From JARRPM01 sp963765545 (GTDB taxonomy: Bacteria; Pseudomonadota; Gammaproteobacteria; Pseudomonadales; Halieaceae), in the NCBI GenBank assembly GCA_963765545.1, contig CAVXWW010000009.1, positions 496,001 to 560,000 of the forward strand: a stretch of 64,000 nucleotides of DNA, written 5' to 3'. Position 1 is the stretch's first letter. The number at the start of each line of letters is the position of its first letter. The translations under genes were made by a program, and so were the position numbers. This document shows, one piece after another, positions 8,434 to 16,979 of this stretch. The notes beneath the pieces are model-generated. The model saw nothing but the letters and a program-made list of their open reading frames with translations, did not search any database and was not told the DNA's origin.

Positions 8434-10407
8434 CAAAAAGCAACATACCAGCGCCACATAGACGGGTTGCGGGCGCTCGCCGTTCTTGCCGTCGTCTTCT
8501 ATCACTTCGGACAGCCTGCCTTTGGCGGTGGCTACGTTGGCGTTGATGTCTTCTTCGTTATCAGCGGCTACCTGATCAGCGGACTTATCGTGGCGGAGAT
8601 TACCGAGACAGGCGGCTTTGATTTTGGCCGTTTCTATTCGCGACGGGTGCGACGGCTCTTTCCCGCCATGCTCGTCACGCTGGCTTGCAGTCTGCTATGT
8701 GCGCTTATCCTATTTTCACCGGCGCAAATCCAGCGCTTCGGCAACTCTCTCGCTGCCACTGCGCTGTCCGTCTCCAACATCTATTTCTGGTCAGAGGCGG
8801 GGTATTTCAACGTCAGCTCAGGCCTCAAGCCGCTGTTGCATACCTGGTCTCTTGCGGTAGAGGAGCAGTTTTACCTGCTCTGGCCCGCGCTGATCTGGTT
8901 TCTTTCCCTAGGGAGGTCGCGCAGAGCCAGCGTTTGTGTACTGGTTTTGATCGGCGCGGGTAGCTTGGCCCTCAATCTCGCGTGGATCAGGGGCGAGTTC
9001 GATGAGGAAGCCGCTTCGACGATTTTCTATCTGACACCCTTTCGCATTTACGAATTTGCAATAGGTGCACTGGGTATCTATCTCGTACCGCTGCTTCGCC
9101 ACCGCCCCTGGCTACATGAGGCAGGCATGGCTGCCGGGCTGGCTCTGATCGCCTGGGCCATTTTTAACTTCTCTGACACCACAGTATTCCCTGGCACCGC
9201 GGCACTCATCCCCTGCGCTGGCGCCTTGCTAGTCATAGTCAGCGGCAACTCACGCATATTCGGCTGGCTGCTGACAAATCGGGTAGCGGTGAGTTGCGGC
9301 CTTATCAGCTACTCCATCTACCTCGTGCACTGGCCATTGCTCGTATTCTATAAGTACCACCTGTTTCGGGAACCGGAACAGGCAGAATACACGATGCTAT
9401 TCTTAGCGACGCTGCTGCTGTCATATCTGATGTATCGATTCGTCGAAACCAGGTTCCGCAGATCAATTCATGCACCAACTGATTCAACTGGCGATCACCG
9501 GGTTCTCGTCGTAAACCTTGGCCTGATGCTGTGTATTTTTGTGGCAGGCACTACTATCGGTCTCGCCAAAGACCAGCGCTGGGGAAAGGGTGACACCCTG
9601 TCCTCACGGGCGGTGGAACAGGGTCATGAACGCAGGCTCCAGCCAGCGGCAAGCGGGTGCACAGTGCTGACTCTTGGTGACTCGACACGGTGTCACCTGG
9701 AACGCCCCTTCCAGCTCCTGGTGATAGGTAATTCCCATGAAATTGATGCCTATAACGCCTTCCACCAAATCTATGGAAGCGATCCACAGGTGAACCTGAT
9801 CTCTTTCGGGCAATTCAACAAGTGCCCACTGGAATTTGGTCCGGACGGGCCCGCTTCACCTGTCGCCATTCGGGACTGCGATCGGCGCTTAGCCATACTG
9901 CGAGATGCGGCCTTTGTGCGATCCCTTGATGCCATGGTACTAGGCCTCAACAATCCTTTTGGAGACCAGCTGCTCATAGGAAATAAACGCCCGGTCTGGC
10001 GAGTCATTCACCACCTGAGGGCACTCAATCCGGATCTGCCGCTGGTGGTTATGGGTAGCTACATCAACACTGTTCGCGACTGCACCGAACTGTACAACCG
10101 TTTTCACAGCTTTGATGCCTGCAAAAATCGTGAGTTTCTCGACACTACCGGCTATGGAGAGAGACAGTCCTCGACGCTACCCGAGGCAGGTGCAACAGAC
10201 TACCTGTACATAGACAAGATGTGGCTGCTCTGTCCTTCTGGAGACCTGGACTCCTGCGTCATGCAGGCCAATGGAGAGCCTGCCTTTTACGATAGCGGCC
10301 ACCTCTCACTGGGATTCTCCCGATATCTGGGTGAACGCATCCATCAGGCCTATGGAAAAGAACTGACTAACATGGGATTCCCAAACGCGGCAGAAAACGC
10401 CAGATAG
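8377..10407 (+). CDS. OafA/YrhL-type membrane acyltransferase with C-terminal SGNH domain
   Basis: About 660-676 residues. The acyltransferase-3 domain starts at YQRHIDGLRALAVLAVVFYH and includes FFVISGYLISGLIV, FYSRRVRRLFPAM and WSLAVEEQFYLLWP, with some ten membrane helices. A C-terminal SGNH-hydrolase-like domain begins at LLVIGNSHEIDAYN (about residue 447) and ends with DSGHLSLGFSRYL, supplying the Asp/His pair. Such enzymes O-acylate envelope polysaccharides or peptidoglycan. The first 17-19 codons from ATG 8377 are IS6-derived; GTG 8428, also within the IS tail, is an alternative start. The family's catalytic core appears intact. Confidence 0.8.
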   Translation: MAKLQPGTSAFTEWSRAVAQKATYQRHIDGLRALAVLAVVFYHFGQPAFGGGYVGVDVFFVISGYLISGLIVAEITETGGFDFGRFYSRRVRRLFPAMLVTLACSLLCALILFSPAQIQRFGNSLAATALSVSNIYFWSEAGYFNVSSGLKPLLHTWSLAVEEQFYLLWPALIWFLSLGRSRRASVCVLVLIGAGSLALNLAWIRGEFDEEAASTIFYLTPFRIYEFAIGALGIYLVPLLRHRPWLHEAGMAAGLALIAWAIFNFSDTTVFPGTAALIPCAGALLVIVSGNSRIFGWLLTNRVAVSCGLISYSIYLVHWPLLVFYKYHLFREPEQAEYTMLFLATLLLSYLMYRFVETRFRRSIHAPTDSTGDHRVLVVNLGLMLCIFVAGTTIGLAKDQRWGKGDTLSSRAVEQGHERRLQPAASGCTVLTLGDSTRCHLERPFQLLVIGNSHEIDAYNAFHQIYGSDPQVNLISFGQFNKCPLEFGPDGPASPVAIRDCDRRLAILRDAAFVRSLDAMVLGLNNPFGDQLLIGNKRPVWRVIHHLRALNPDLPLVVMGSYINTVRDCTELYNRFHSFDACKNREFLDTTGYGERQSSTLPEAGATDYLYIDKMWLLCPSGDLDSCVMQANGEPAFYDSGHLSLGFSRYLGERIHQAYGKELTNMGFPNAAENAR

Positions 10408-10562
10408 TCAGCTGGGAATTACATGGCTGGGAACGGCTACCGCTGACAGGGCAATAGACTAAGCTCAAGTCCCGACCCTAATCGCAACCACCTACACTCA
10501 GCGACTGTCAGCGCTTGCCCATCGGAATGCGGTGCAAGCATCACTCAGGAAAAGGAAATATT

Positions 10563-11444
10563 ATGTCTTCGAGATTTTATAGTGCCCTGGACGGCGGTGG
10601 CGGCTGCTGGGATGCGTTTACCTGCATCGGCTCGCCCCTCTCCAACCGGTCGACCTATACCGTCGAGCTTGACGAGACATCGGAGGGGCTGGCCTCTTCC
10701 CAGGGAGTGTTTGACAGCAGCAACAAGGATAATCCGTACAGCAACTACACCAAGGTGTTTATCCCCTATTGCAGCGGCGACATCCACTGGGGCTCGAGGG
10801 ATACCGAATACGCCTTGCCGATTTCGCCAGATGCAGCTGTGAAATGGACCATCAAGCATCGCGGCACAGATAACGTCCTGGCCGTGTTGCAGTGGCTCAA
10901 GGACAACGGCCGCCAGCAGTATCGCATAGATTTCGGCCGCGCCGAGGACGTGACTGTCACAGGCCTCAGCGCGGGTGCTTACGGGGCCACGCTGGCGTAT
11001 CCCTACGTCGCCGACCTGACCACTCGCGCGCGACTCAACCTGATTTCGGACGGCGCGATCGGTGTTCAGAGCCTGCCATTTTATAAGCAGGCGGTCTACA
11101 ATGAAGACGCCACCGGTTCAGAAAGCTGGGGGGTAGTCAACAACCTCCCTCCCTTCGTGCCAGGGTTGGACGAAGGCTTTCTTCAGCGCATCGGCCAGGG
11201 TAATCCCAGTAACCTGACGTCTGAGCTCTTGAGCCTGCTATCTGCATATACCCCAGACGCAAATCTCGCTGCGCTGACCCACGATCTCGATGCAGTGCAG
11301 GTCTCATTCTATGCACTGCAGACCGGTCAGTTCGATTCGGAGGGTAACCCGACGCAGAAGGCCTTCGCCGAGTGGAATGCGCAGCCGCGGCCTCGTCGTT
11401 TACAGTTGGGTACTAATGTAATGGACCAGCCCCACCCAAATTAA
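10563..11444 (+). pseudogene. Pectinacetylesterase-like (PAE/Notum family) hydrolase, truncated
   Basis: The protein resembles bacterial pectinacetylesterase-family hydrolases: GGGGCWDAFTC near the N-terminus, VFIPYCSGDIHWG (residues about 60-72), and the nucleophile motif VTGLSAGAYGA with the serine in SAG (about residue 136). The N-terminus lacks the usual signal peptide and first strand. The C-terminus ends shortly after AFAEWNAQ, before the region expected to hold the catalytic histidine. An IS6 remnant begins directly after the stop, so both ends appear lost. ATG 10563 follows an aaggaaa ribosome binding site. Probably inactive. Confidence 0.6.
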
Positions 11445-11449
11445 CTGCC

Positions 11450-11575
11450 CAAGGGGATGCGAAAGTTCAAATCAGTCGGTAAGACACTAGAGTTTCCGGG
11501 TGCTCATGCCTCTGTCTGCCCCCAATTGCCACTGCTATCATGCACCAACTGCGAATTCACAGGGTAGATCAGCTA
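11450..11575 (+). mobile_element. IS6-family transposase C-terminal remnant
   Basis: The plus strand reads KGMRKFKSVGKT and then GAHASV, matching the GMRRFKSV...AHAAV region near the C-terminus of IS6-family transposases. Further on, cactgctatcatgcacc and aactgcgaattcaca align with the coding DNA for the terminal HYRDFRTSAFTEW segment seen in the other copies. It is heavily decayed, with shifts and stops. It sits exactly between the truncated esterase and the oxygenase promoter region. Confidence 0.55.
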
Positions 11576-11619
11576 AGAGGAGTCCATCCTATCGCTATAT
11601 ACACAGAGGGTACATAACA

Positions 11620-12546
11620 GTGATAAAGGCCTTGCCCGTGCTGGATGTTGCAGAGTTTGGGGACAGCGGCTGGTATCCTGCGCTCGATCAAGCCTGTACT
11701 GAGTGGGGTTGTTTCCAGATCGTCCGGCACGGCATCGATGTCTCGCTGATGACGGCAACCCTCCAGCAGATGCGGCAGTTCTTCTCCCTCCCGAGAAACG
11801 AAAAACTTGCTATCGAGCGGACGCGGGATAATGCCTGGGGTTTCTTCGATCGGGAATTGACCAAGAACGTACGGGACTGGAAGGAAATATTCGATTTCGG
11901 GCCTGTGGCCGAGGAGGGCCCCATGGCGGGGAGCGTTCCCCAGTGGCCGACCGGCCTGCCCGGATTCCAGGCGGTGATCGAATCGTTCTATGGCGCAGTG
12001 CAAGGGGTGGCCGAAGGTATACTCGCCGGTATCAGCAGTAATCTGGGGATGGCGCCGAACCACCTGGGCACCTGTTTCGGTGCGAGTCATACCAGCTTTC
12101 TGCGGCTCAACTATTATCCCTTGTGCGCATCCGCCGGGGAACACCTGGGAATCAGCCAGCACACGGACGCCGGCGCCTTAACCGTGCTGCTGGCCGACAG
12201 CGAACCTGGCTTGCAGTTCTTCCACGGTGGCGAATGGCATACGGTGGCGCCCAATCCCGAGGCGCTGACGATCAACATCGGCGATATCGTCCAGGTCTGG
12301 TCGAATGACCGCTACACTGCGCCACTGCATCGTGTGCTGGCAAACGCGGAGGCGGAACGATTCAGTGCGCCGTTCTTTTACAACCCCGATTACAGGGTCG
12401 ACTACGCGCCACTACCCGGAGTGGTCTCCAGGGATGCACCCGCCCGCTATCGGGCCATCAACTGGGGCGAATTCCGGGCCGGCCGGGCGGCGGGCGATTA
12501 CGCCAACCTTGGTGAGGAAATCCAGATCGACCACTTCCGCTGCTGA
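11620..12546 (+). CDS. 2-oxoglutarate/Fe(II)-dependent oxygenase, isopenicillin N synthase-like
   Basis: A 308-residue protein. The N-terminal DIOX_N-type region includes LPVLDVAEFG and GCFQIVRHGID. The catalytic jelly roll contains LRLNYYPLC, then the iron ligands H181 and D183 in SQHTDAGALTVLL, H237 in PLHRVLAN, and ERFSAPFFYNP, which provides the 2-oxoglutarate-binding Arg/Ser. All key residues are present, so it is probably an active hydroxylase or desaturase; the substrate is unknown. GTG 11620 was chosen because conservation starts there and agaggg precedes it. A diverged fragment of this start region recurs at about 6150-6219. Confidence 0.8.
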   Translation: MIKALPVLDVAEFGDSGWYPALDQACTEWGCFQIVRHGIDVSLMTATLQQMRQFFSLPRNEKLAIERTRDNAWGFFDRELTKNVRDWKEIFDFGPVAEEGPMAGSVPQWPTGLPGFQAVIESFYGAVQGVAEGILAGISSNLGMAPNHLGTCFGASHTSFLRLNYYPLCASAGEHLGISQHTDAGALTVLLADSEPGLQFFHGGEWHTVAPNPEALTINIGDIVQVWSNDRYTAPLHRVLANAEAERFSAPFFYNPDYRVDYAPLPGVVSRDAPARYRAINWGEFRAGRAAGDYANLGEEIQIDHFRC

Positions 12547-12635
12547 GGGTGCTTTTCAGGTACCTAGAATCGCCAGGGCCATGTGGGAACCTTGTGTATC
12601 CCAGCTTTGACGCAGAGAGCAGCAGCCTCATACAG

Positions 12636-13436
12636 TTACCCGTAGGATTTCGCCATGGAAGCCAGCGGTGACACATCCAATCCGTGGTTGGGGATGGGAT
12701 AGCGCAGACCATTCCTGTTCAGTGCCTCCAGCCCTTCGACTACGCCTGGTAGATAGCTGGGAGGCAAAGCGATAAGCAGTTCGTCATCCTGCACACCACC
12801 GAATTTCCTCTCTGCATAGCAGGGAATCGATACCGAGGGCTCTCCTGTAGACAGGGCCCGTCCCCAGGAATCAGCACAGGAACTCTCTCCCACCACGCTA
12901 AACACGCAGGGCCGGTAGTTCTTCCACTGCAGGCCGTTGATCAGCGTAATCATTTGCCCTGGAGTGGCGTAAATCAGGCAGATATCAGGATTGCCGATGC
13001 GCCCGGAGGTCAGTGGCGAGACGACCAGGGCTTCATAGTCCCCATGGGAGGCACAGTGCATGGCCTGCTGGTGTGCGGCACTGTCTTCCAGAGTCCCGTA
13101 CCACACGCCGTTGAAGTTCTTTCCACTGAGAAACTCCTCATCTCGCGGTGACAGGCCCACCACGGCGCCGCACTGGGCCCCAACCAGGTCGTCCATGGTG
13201 ACCCCGAGGGTATAGCCCAGCCAGCGGCTCTGGCCTACGATCTGGTCTGTGGTCAGCTTCAGTTCCGCTGGGACCCGCCGTAGCCGATCGATGGAGCCCA
13301 GTTCCGAAGCCTTGCGCAGACGTTTCATGCCGATTGGCATAGCTTTGAGTTTCAGGCAGGTTTGCAGGCCCTGTACCAGGCCGGGATAATCGTATATCCG
13401 GTCGTCCGACCAGCAGTTCGTATGAGGTGGCATCAC
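12636..13436 (-). CDS. DUF169 family protein
   Basis: A 266-residue cytoplasmic protein with the DUF169 (COG2043) pattern: a LDGxRxPVAV-like N-terminal half, and in the C-terminal half PDICLIYATPGQMITLINGL, SVVGESSCADSW and SIPCYAERKFGG, with conserved cysteines. The family is of unknown function. The gene is convergent with the oxygenase and is followed on the other side by an IS6 remnant; the start ATG lies at 13436. No regulatory site is evident. Confidence 0.7.
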   Translation of the reverse strand: MMPPHTNCWSDDRIYDYPGLVQGLQTCLKLKAMPIGMKRLRKASELGSIDRLRRVPAELKLTTDQIVGQSRWLGYTLGVTMDDLVGAQCGAVVGLSPRDEEFLSGKNFNGVWYGTLEDSAAHQQAMHCASHGDYEALVVSPLTSGRIGNPDICLIYATPGQMITLINGLQWKNYRPCVFSVVGESSCADSWGRALSTGEPSVSIPCYAERKFGGVQDDELLIALPPSYLPGVVEGLEALNRNGLRYPIPNHGLDVSPLASMAKSYG

Positions 13437-13519
13437 ATGGACTCCGTTGGCTTGTTATCGAGAGCCATCATAAAGCCACTGTCAGGCAAGATCCACGCTG
13501 TCCCCGGTGAGCTCGTATC

Positions 13520-13980
13520 GCAGGCAGCCCTTCGCGGGCTATCTCCAAGCCAAAAGGGATAGTGCTGCAGCCAAGCGGTTCTTCAGAGTTTTATTGCGGA
13601 ACCATGTAAGCGAGCCCAGAAAGATCGTAACCGACAAACATCGAAGCTATCCAGTCGCCCGGCGTTGCTTAATCCCTGAGGCGATTCACGTCACTGATCG
13701 GGATGCCAATAACCGGGCGGAGCAGTCTCACGAAGCGGCCATGGTAAGGGAGTGGAGAATAATTGGTCCGGCATCCCGGCGAATTTAATTCATGGGGCAG
13801 GCCCAATGGTTTGTAACAGCTTATGCTGCTTTCAGTAATCTATTCAACCTGGGACGGTATCTGGTCCGGGCTCAGCATTATCAGAATATCAGGAACAGTG
13901 CGTTCGCTGAATGTAGCAGGGTTGTTGCTTGAAAATCAGGGCCGGATTACGGTGGTTTCTAAAAGTTAACTTGCCGATAC
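13520..13980 (+). mobile_element. IS6-family transposase remnant, core to C-terminus with right end
   Basis: The best-preserved IS6 relic. It reads YLQAKRDSAAAKRFFRVLLR, then EPRKIVTDKHRSYPVARR and NNRAEQSHEAA, and after a frame change FSNLFNLGRYLVRAQHYQN, ending at TGA 13930. These are the DDE catalytic part (the Asp of VTDK and the Glu of RAEQSHE are visible) and the C-terminus. The N-terminal third is missing and there is at least one frameshift. About 30 bp after the stop, aaaagttaacttgcc (13961-13975) resembles the sequence after the relic at 20500-20620 and is a candidate terminal repeat. Confidence 0.75.
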
Positions 13981-14142
13981 CAAAAGATCGTCCATGTAGG
14001 TATATTGAAAGAGCGCGGCCTGGTAGGTTCGGCGGCAAACATGACACCGGCGCAAATTGAGAATATACAGCTTTATCTTATCAAGCGCGCCAATGAGGAC
14101 AGGGTTCTGGAACTTCAGGCTACAAGGAACGCCAATCGTTAG
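13981..14142 (+). pseudogene. 3' tail of a quinohemoprotein dehydrogenase-like gene (cytochrome c end)
   Basis: An open frame reads IVHVGILKERGLVGSAANMT and then PAQIENIQLYLIKRANEDR before stop TAG 14140. This resembles the C-terminal cytochrome c end of PQQ-dependent alcohol dehydrogenases, where a GALKxxGMxSF loop is followed by an LSxxxxExIRAYLIxRAN helix. No heme motif or upstream domain remains. The fragment starts where the IS6 relic ends, so the rest of the gene was probably lost with the insertion or a later deletion. A degraded, non-functional remnant. Confidence 0.5.
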
Positions 14143-14163
14143 CAGGCGGCAAAGGGAATACAA

Positions 14164-14820
14164 ATGATTAAAAGACCAGTCACCATGCTCTTCATGCTTG
14201 CCGCTACCATGCAGGCATTCTCACAGGCACCAATGGAACAACAGCCATGGAATGTGCCGCAGGGATGGAGCTATGTACTCAATATCGGGCCACCCGAGAT
14301 ATACCAATTCGGCAACAGCACCCAGGCCGGCAAGACCATGGAAATCTACACCCATCGCAACGCAGGCATTCTGGCCAGGGATGTTTCCCTGGAAAACGAT
14401 GACGATGTCACCATCAGCTGGGAGTGGCAAGTAGACAACTTGCCGTCAGAGGTCACAGAGGAAATTGCCGACACACATGATTACCTCAGCGTGGCGGTGC
14501 TTTTTGATAATGGCCAGGACATCAGTTATGTGTGGAGTTCCGGCCTGGAGGAAGGCACGGTCTTTCGCTGTCCGCTGCCGGATTGGGCCGACAAGGAAAC
14601 TCATCTGGTCATTCGCTCCGATCCCAGCGAAATAGGGGAGTGGCTGAGTGAGAAGCGCAACCTTAAAGCCGACTACGCTCGCTACATTGGAGGTGAGATG
14701 CCCTCCTCTATCACCCAGGTCTGGCTGATTTCCAATAGCATCTTCCAGGGCGGTGTTGGTAAAGCCCGTGTCGCCAATATTTCCATAGGCAGTGACAAGC
14801 AACGCGAAAAAGTACTGTAG
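14164..14820 (+). CDS. DUF3047 family secreted protein
   Basis: A 218-residue protein with an N-terminal signal peptide (hydrophobic MLFMLAATMQAFSQA, predicted cut after AFSQA). The body has the DUF3047 pattern: ISWEWQVDNLPS, a Asp-rich DTHDYLSVAVLFDNG segment and ISYVWSSGLEEGT, with SNSIFQGGVGKARVANISIG at the end. Proteins of this type are found in the periplasm and have no established function. It starts 21 bp after the dehydrogenase tail and has an aaaggga ribosome binding site, so it was probably the last gene of that lost operon. Confidence 0.7.
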   Translation: MIKRPVTMLFMLAATMQAFSQAPMEQQPWNVPQGWSYVLNIGPPEIYQFGNSTQAGKTMEIYTHRNAGILARDVSLENDDDVTISWEWQVDNLPSEVTEEIADTHDYLSVAVLFDNGQDISYVWSSGLEEGTVFRCPLPDWADKETHLVIRSDPSEIGEWLSEKRNLKADYARYIGGEMPSSITQVWLISNSIFQGGVGKARVANISIGSDKQREKVL

Positions 14821-14939
14821 TCTTCTTTTTGCGGTGAGGGTATTGCCAAGGAAAATAGCCGAGATTGGTAAACTCGGCCCATGAATACTGACTAACGGCA
14901 CCGCCTCCCTCTCGAAATCACCTCGGACATGGTGACACC

Positions 14940-15015
14940 TTCTACATTCCTCAGTCGTTGCATGTCCTGACCGGTGCACAAATAACCGTGCTGAGCAGAG
15001 CCACGAAGCGACATC
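14940..15015 (+). mobile_element. Short IS6-family transposase remnant
   Basis: The DNA from 14946 aligns almost base for base with the section of the relic at about 13670-13740 that encodes IPEAIHVTDRDANNRAEQSH: both start attcct and share aataaccg followed by a gagcag-cacgaagcg stretch, and one frame here reads NNRAEQSHEAT. It carries the catalytic-glutamate neighbourhood only. No open frame is left. It abuts the 3' end of the AraC gene on the opposite strand. Confidence 0.6.
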
Positions 15016-15026
15016 ACGGCCAGCCT

Positions 15027-16070
15027 TTACGGACCGTGTGTGCGGTAAGCACGCGGCGCCGCACCCGTCCATCGCCTGAACGCCTTGCGGAAGTTCGATG
15101 GGTCGGCAATGCCCACTCGGGGGCCGATTTCCTCGACCGGCAGGCGGGTGGAGGACAGGAACTGGATTGCCACGGAAGCGCGTACATCATCCAGTAGCCC
15201 CTGGAATGTGGCTTTTTCCTCTGCCAGCCGCCGATAGAGTGAGCGCCTGGACAAGCCCAGCTCTCGCGCAACTTCAGCCGCCACCGGCTGCTCGCGAATC
15301 TTGCCGAGCAGAATCAGGCGTATCTCCCGCTGCAGTCGTGTCTGGCCCTTGCCTGAGCTGAGCACGCGCTCGCAAAAATCGCTGCACAGGGTTGCCAAAA
15401 GGCGGCTGGCATTGGGGCAGGGCAGGCTCAGGCAGGCGGCATCGAAATGCCACTCCATCACATCGGCCTTAAAATGCAGATCGCACTTGAACTTCTCTCG
15501 CAGTGCTTCGGCATGTGACGGTTGTGGATAGGGGAAGTACATCGCTGTACTTGGAAAACGCTGGCCCATGATGAGATAGAGCAGGGTTGTCATGGAACTG
15601 CGCCAGAATTCCGCCGCGAAGGGCAGGATGGGACCGAGCGCGAGCGGATTCTGCGAGACAAAAACGGCGGTGTCGCCCCGAATTTCATGGGTAATATTGA
15701 GCACCGGTCCGGCGAATTCGATTTGCGAAAATCCGAAATGCAGGCAGTCACTCAAGGTGTCACTGCTGGCCATGCCGTAGCCGTAAAGCCCGAAATCGCT
15801 GATGGTCTGGCGGCTGCCTGCGCGCAGGGCGGTATCGCTGCGGCGCGCCAGGCGCCAGGCGTTGCGAATGACCATGACGCGCTGGGCCTGGGCGGGCGGG
15901 AAGTCTGGCCGGTCAAACCAGGCTTGGCTCATCCCGGTGTCCTGCAGCAGGTCAGCAGTACTGACGCCCTGTTCGAGCAATTCGTCGCGCAGCGCGCGCA
16001 AGCCCATGGTTGACCCGGACGCATTCAGCACGGGTACCGGTAGAACGGCTGACAAGGAATCAGATGGCAC
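15027..16070 (-). CDS. AraC-family transcriptional regulator (arabinose-binding-type N-domain)
   Basis: A 347-residue regulator. The N-terminal two thirds matches the AraC_binding-type domain of OruR/ArgR-like regulators (LLQDTGMSQAW near residues 41-51, GLYGYGMASSDTLSDCLHFG). The C-terminal 90 residues form the double helix-turn-helix: VARELGLSRRSLYRRLAEE and then IGPRVGIADPSNFRKAFRRW followed by TGAAPRAYR. It is divergent from the crotonase gene at 16197 with 126 bp between, so it may control that gene and the broken CoA-transferase after it. Confidence 0.85.
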   Translation of the reverse strand: MPSDSLSAVLPVPVLNASGSTMGLRALRDELLEQGVSTADLLQDTGMSQAWFDRPDFPPAQAQRVMVIRNAWRLARRSDTALRAGSRQTISDFGLYGYGMASSDTLSDCLHFGFSQIEFAGPVLNITHEIRGDTAVFVSQNPLALGPILPFAAEFWRSSMTTLLYLIMGQRFPSTAMYFPYPQPSHAEALREKFKCDLHFKADVMEWHFDAACLSLPCPNASRLLATLCSDFCERVLSSGKGQTRLQREIRLILLGKIREQPVAAEVARELGLSRRSLYRRLAEEKATFQGLLDDVRASVAIQFLSSTRLPVEEIGPRVGIADPSNFRKAFRRWTGAAPRAYRTHGP

Positions 16071-16196
16071 GATATCACCCTATAAGTGGCACGATAACAC
16101 CTTTATAGCCGACCTGAATTCATTATGATAGCTTTTGCGCTGTCGATCCGGCTTTGCTGGTCACTCGTTCATTTAATGTCGATCTGAGGAGGTCTC

Positions 16197-16976
16197 GTGT
16201 CCACATCTGATCCTTGCTCCTGTGTAGTTGATTCCGGTCTGGCTGTGGTTACCCTGCACCACGCCCCCCATAACCTGCTGGGTCCCGCACTCATGCAATC
16301 GCTGCTGGATGCGCTGGAGCAGGCAAGGGCCGCCGATGCCCGCGCAGTTCTGCTCAAAAGTGGCCTCCGGCACTTTTCCGGGGGAGCCGACCTGTCCCTG
16401 TTCGAGGCTGCGACCGGAGGCGATGAGGGGCTCGCCGTGTCGCCGGTACAATTTCTCTCGGCGCTGGAGGCATTTCCCCTGCCGATCGTCGCCTGCGTGC
16501 ACGGCGTGTGCGTCGGCGGCGGCTTCGAGCTGGCCCTGGCATGCGATTTCATCATCGCCGGGCGCAGCGCCAAGCTGGGTTCGGTGGAGGTGACACTGGG
16601 TATCAACCCGCTGATGGGTGCGGTTCAGCGCCAGGTGGCGCGGTGCGGGGCCATGCGCGCGAAGGAGATCTCCATGCTGGGGCGCCGTTACGATGCCGAG
16701 ACCCTCGAGCGCTGGAACCTGATCAACCGGGTAGTGGATGATGAACACCTCGAGGAAGCGGCACTGGCAGTGGCCACTGAACTCGCCAACGGTCCGACCC
16801 TGGCCCACCAGATCACCAAGCAGCTGGCCCGGCTGGCCGAGGACGGAGGAGTTGCCGCAGCGGATCGGGAGATGGAGCGGCTGCAGCAGGCACTCTGGAA
16901 CTCCGAGGATCTGAAAATAGGCCTGGAGTCACTGCAGAAAAACGGCCCAGGCCACGCGAAGTTCGTGGGGCGCTGA
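16197..16976 (+). CDS. Enoyl-CoA hydratase/isomerase (crotonase) family protein
   Basis: A 259-residue crotonase-fold enzyme. FSGGADLSLFEAA (about residue 60) supplies one half of the oxyanion hole and CVHGVCVGGGFELALACDF (about 102-120) the other. GSVEVTLGINPLMGAVQ includes the usual catalytic-glutamate position (SVEV). It probably hydrates or isomerises an enoyl-CoA. It starts at GTG 16197 after an aggaggt ribosome binding site. The CoA-transferase gene begins 4 bp after its stop, so the two formed an acyl-CoA operon controlled by the divergent AraC gene. Confidence 0.8.
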   Translation: MSTSDPCSCVVDSGLAVVTLHHAPHNLLGPALMQSLLDALEQARAADARAVLLKSGLRHFSGGADLSLFEAATGGDEGLAVSPVQFLSALEAFPLPIVACVHGVCVGGGFELALACDFIIAGRSAKLGSVEVTLGINPLMGAVQRQVARCGAMRAKEISMLGRRYDAETLERWNLINRVVDDEHLEEAALAVATELANGPTLAHQITKQLARLAEDGGVAAADREMERLQQALWNSEDLKIGLESLQKNGPGHAKFVGR

Positions 16977-16979
16977 GCG

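Noticed and set aside
13966..14163. Minus-strand frame of 65 codons
   Set aside because: It is the shadow of the better supported cytochrome-domain tail on the plus strand.
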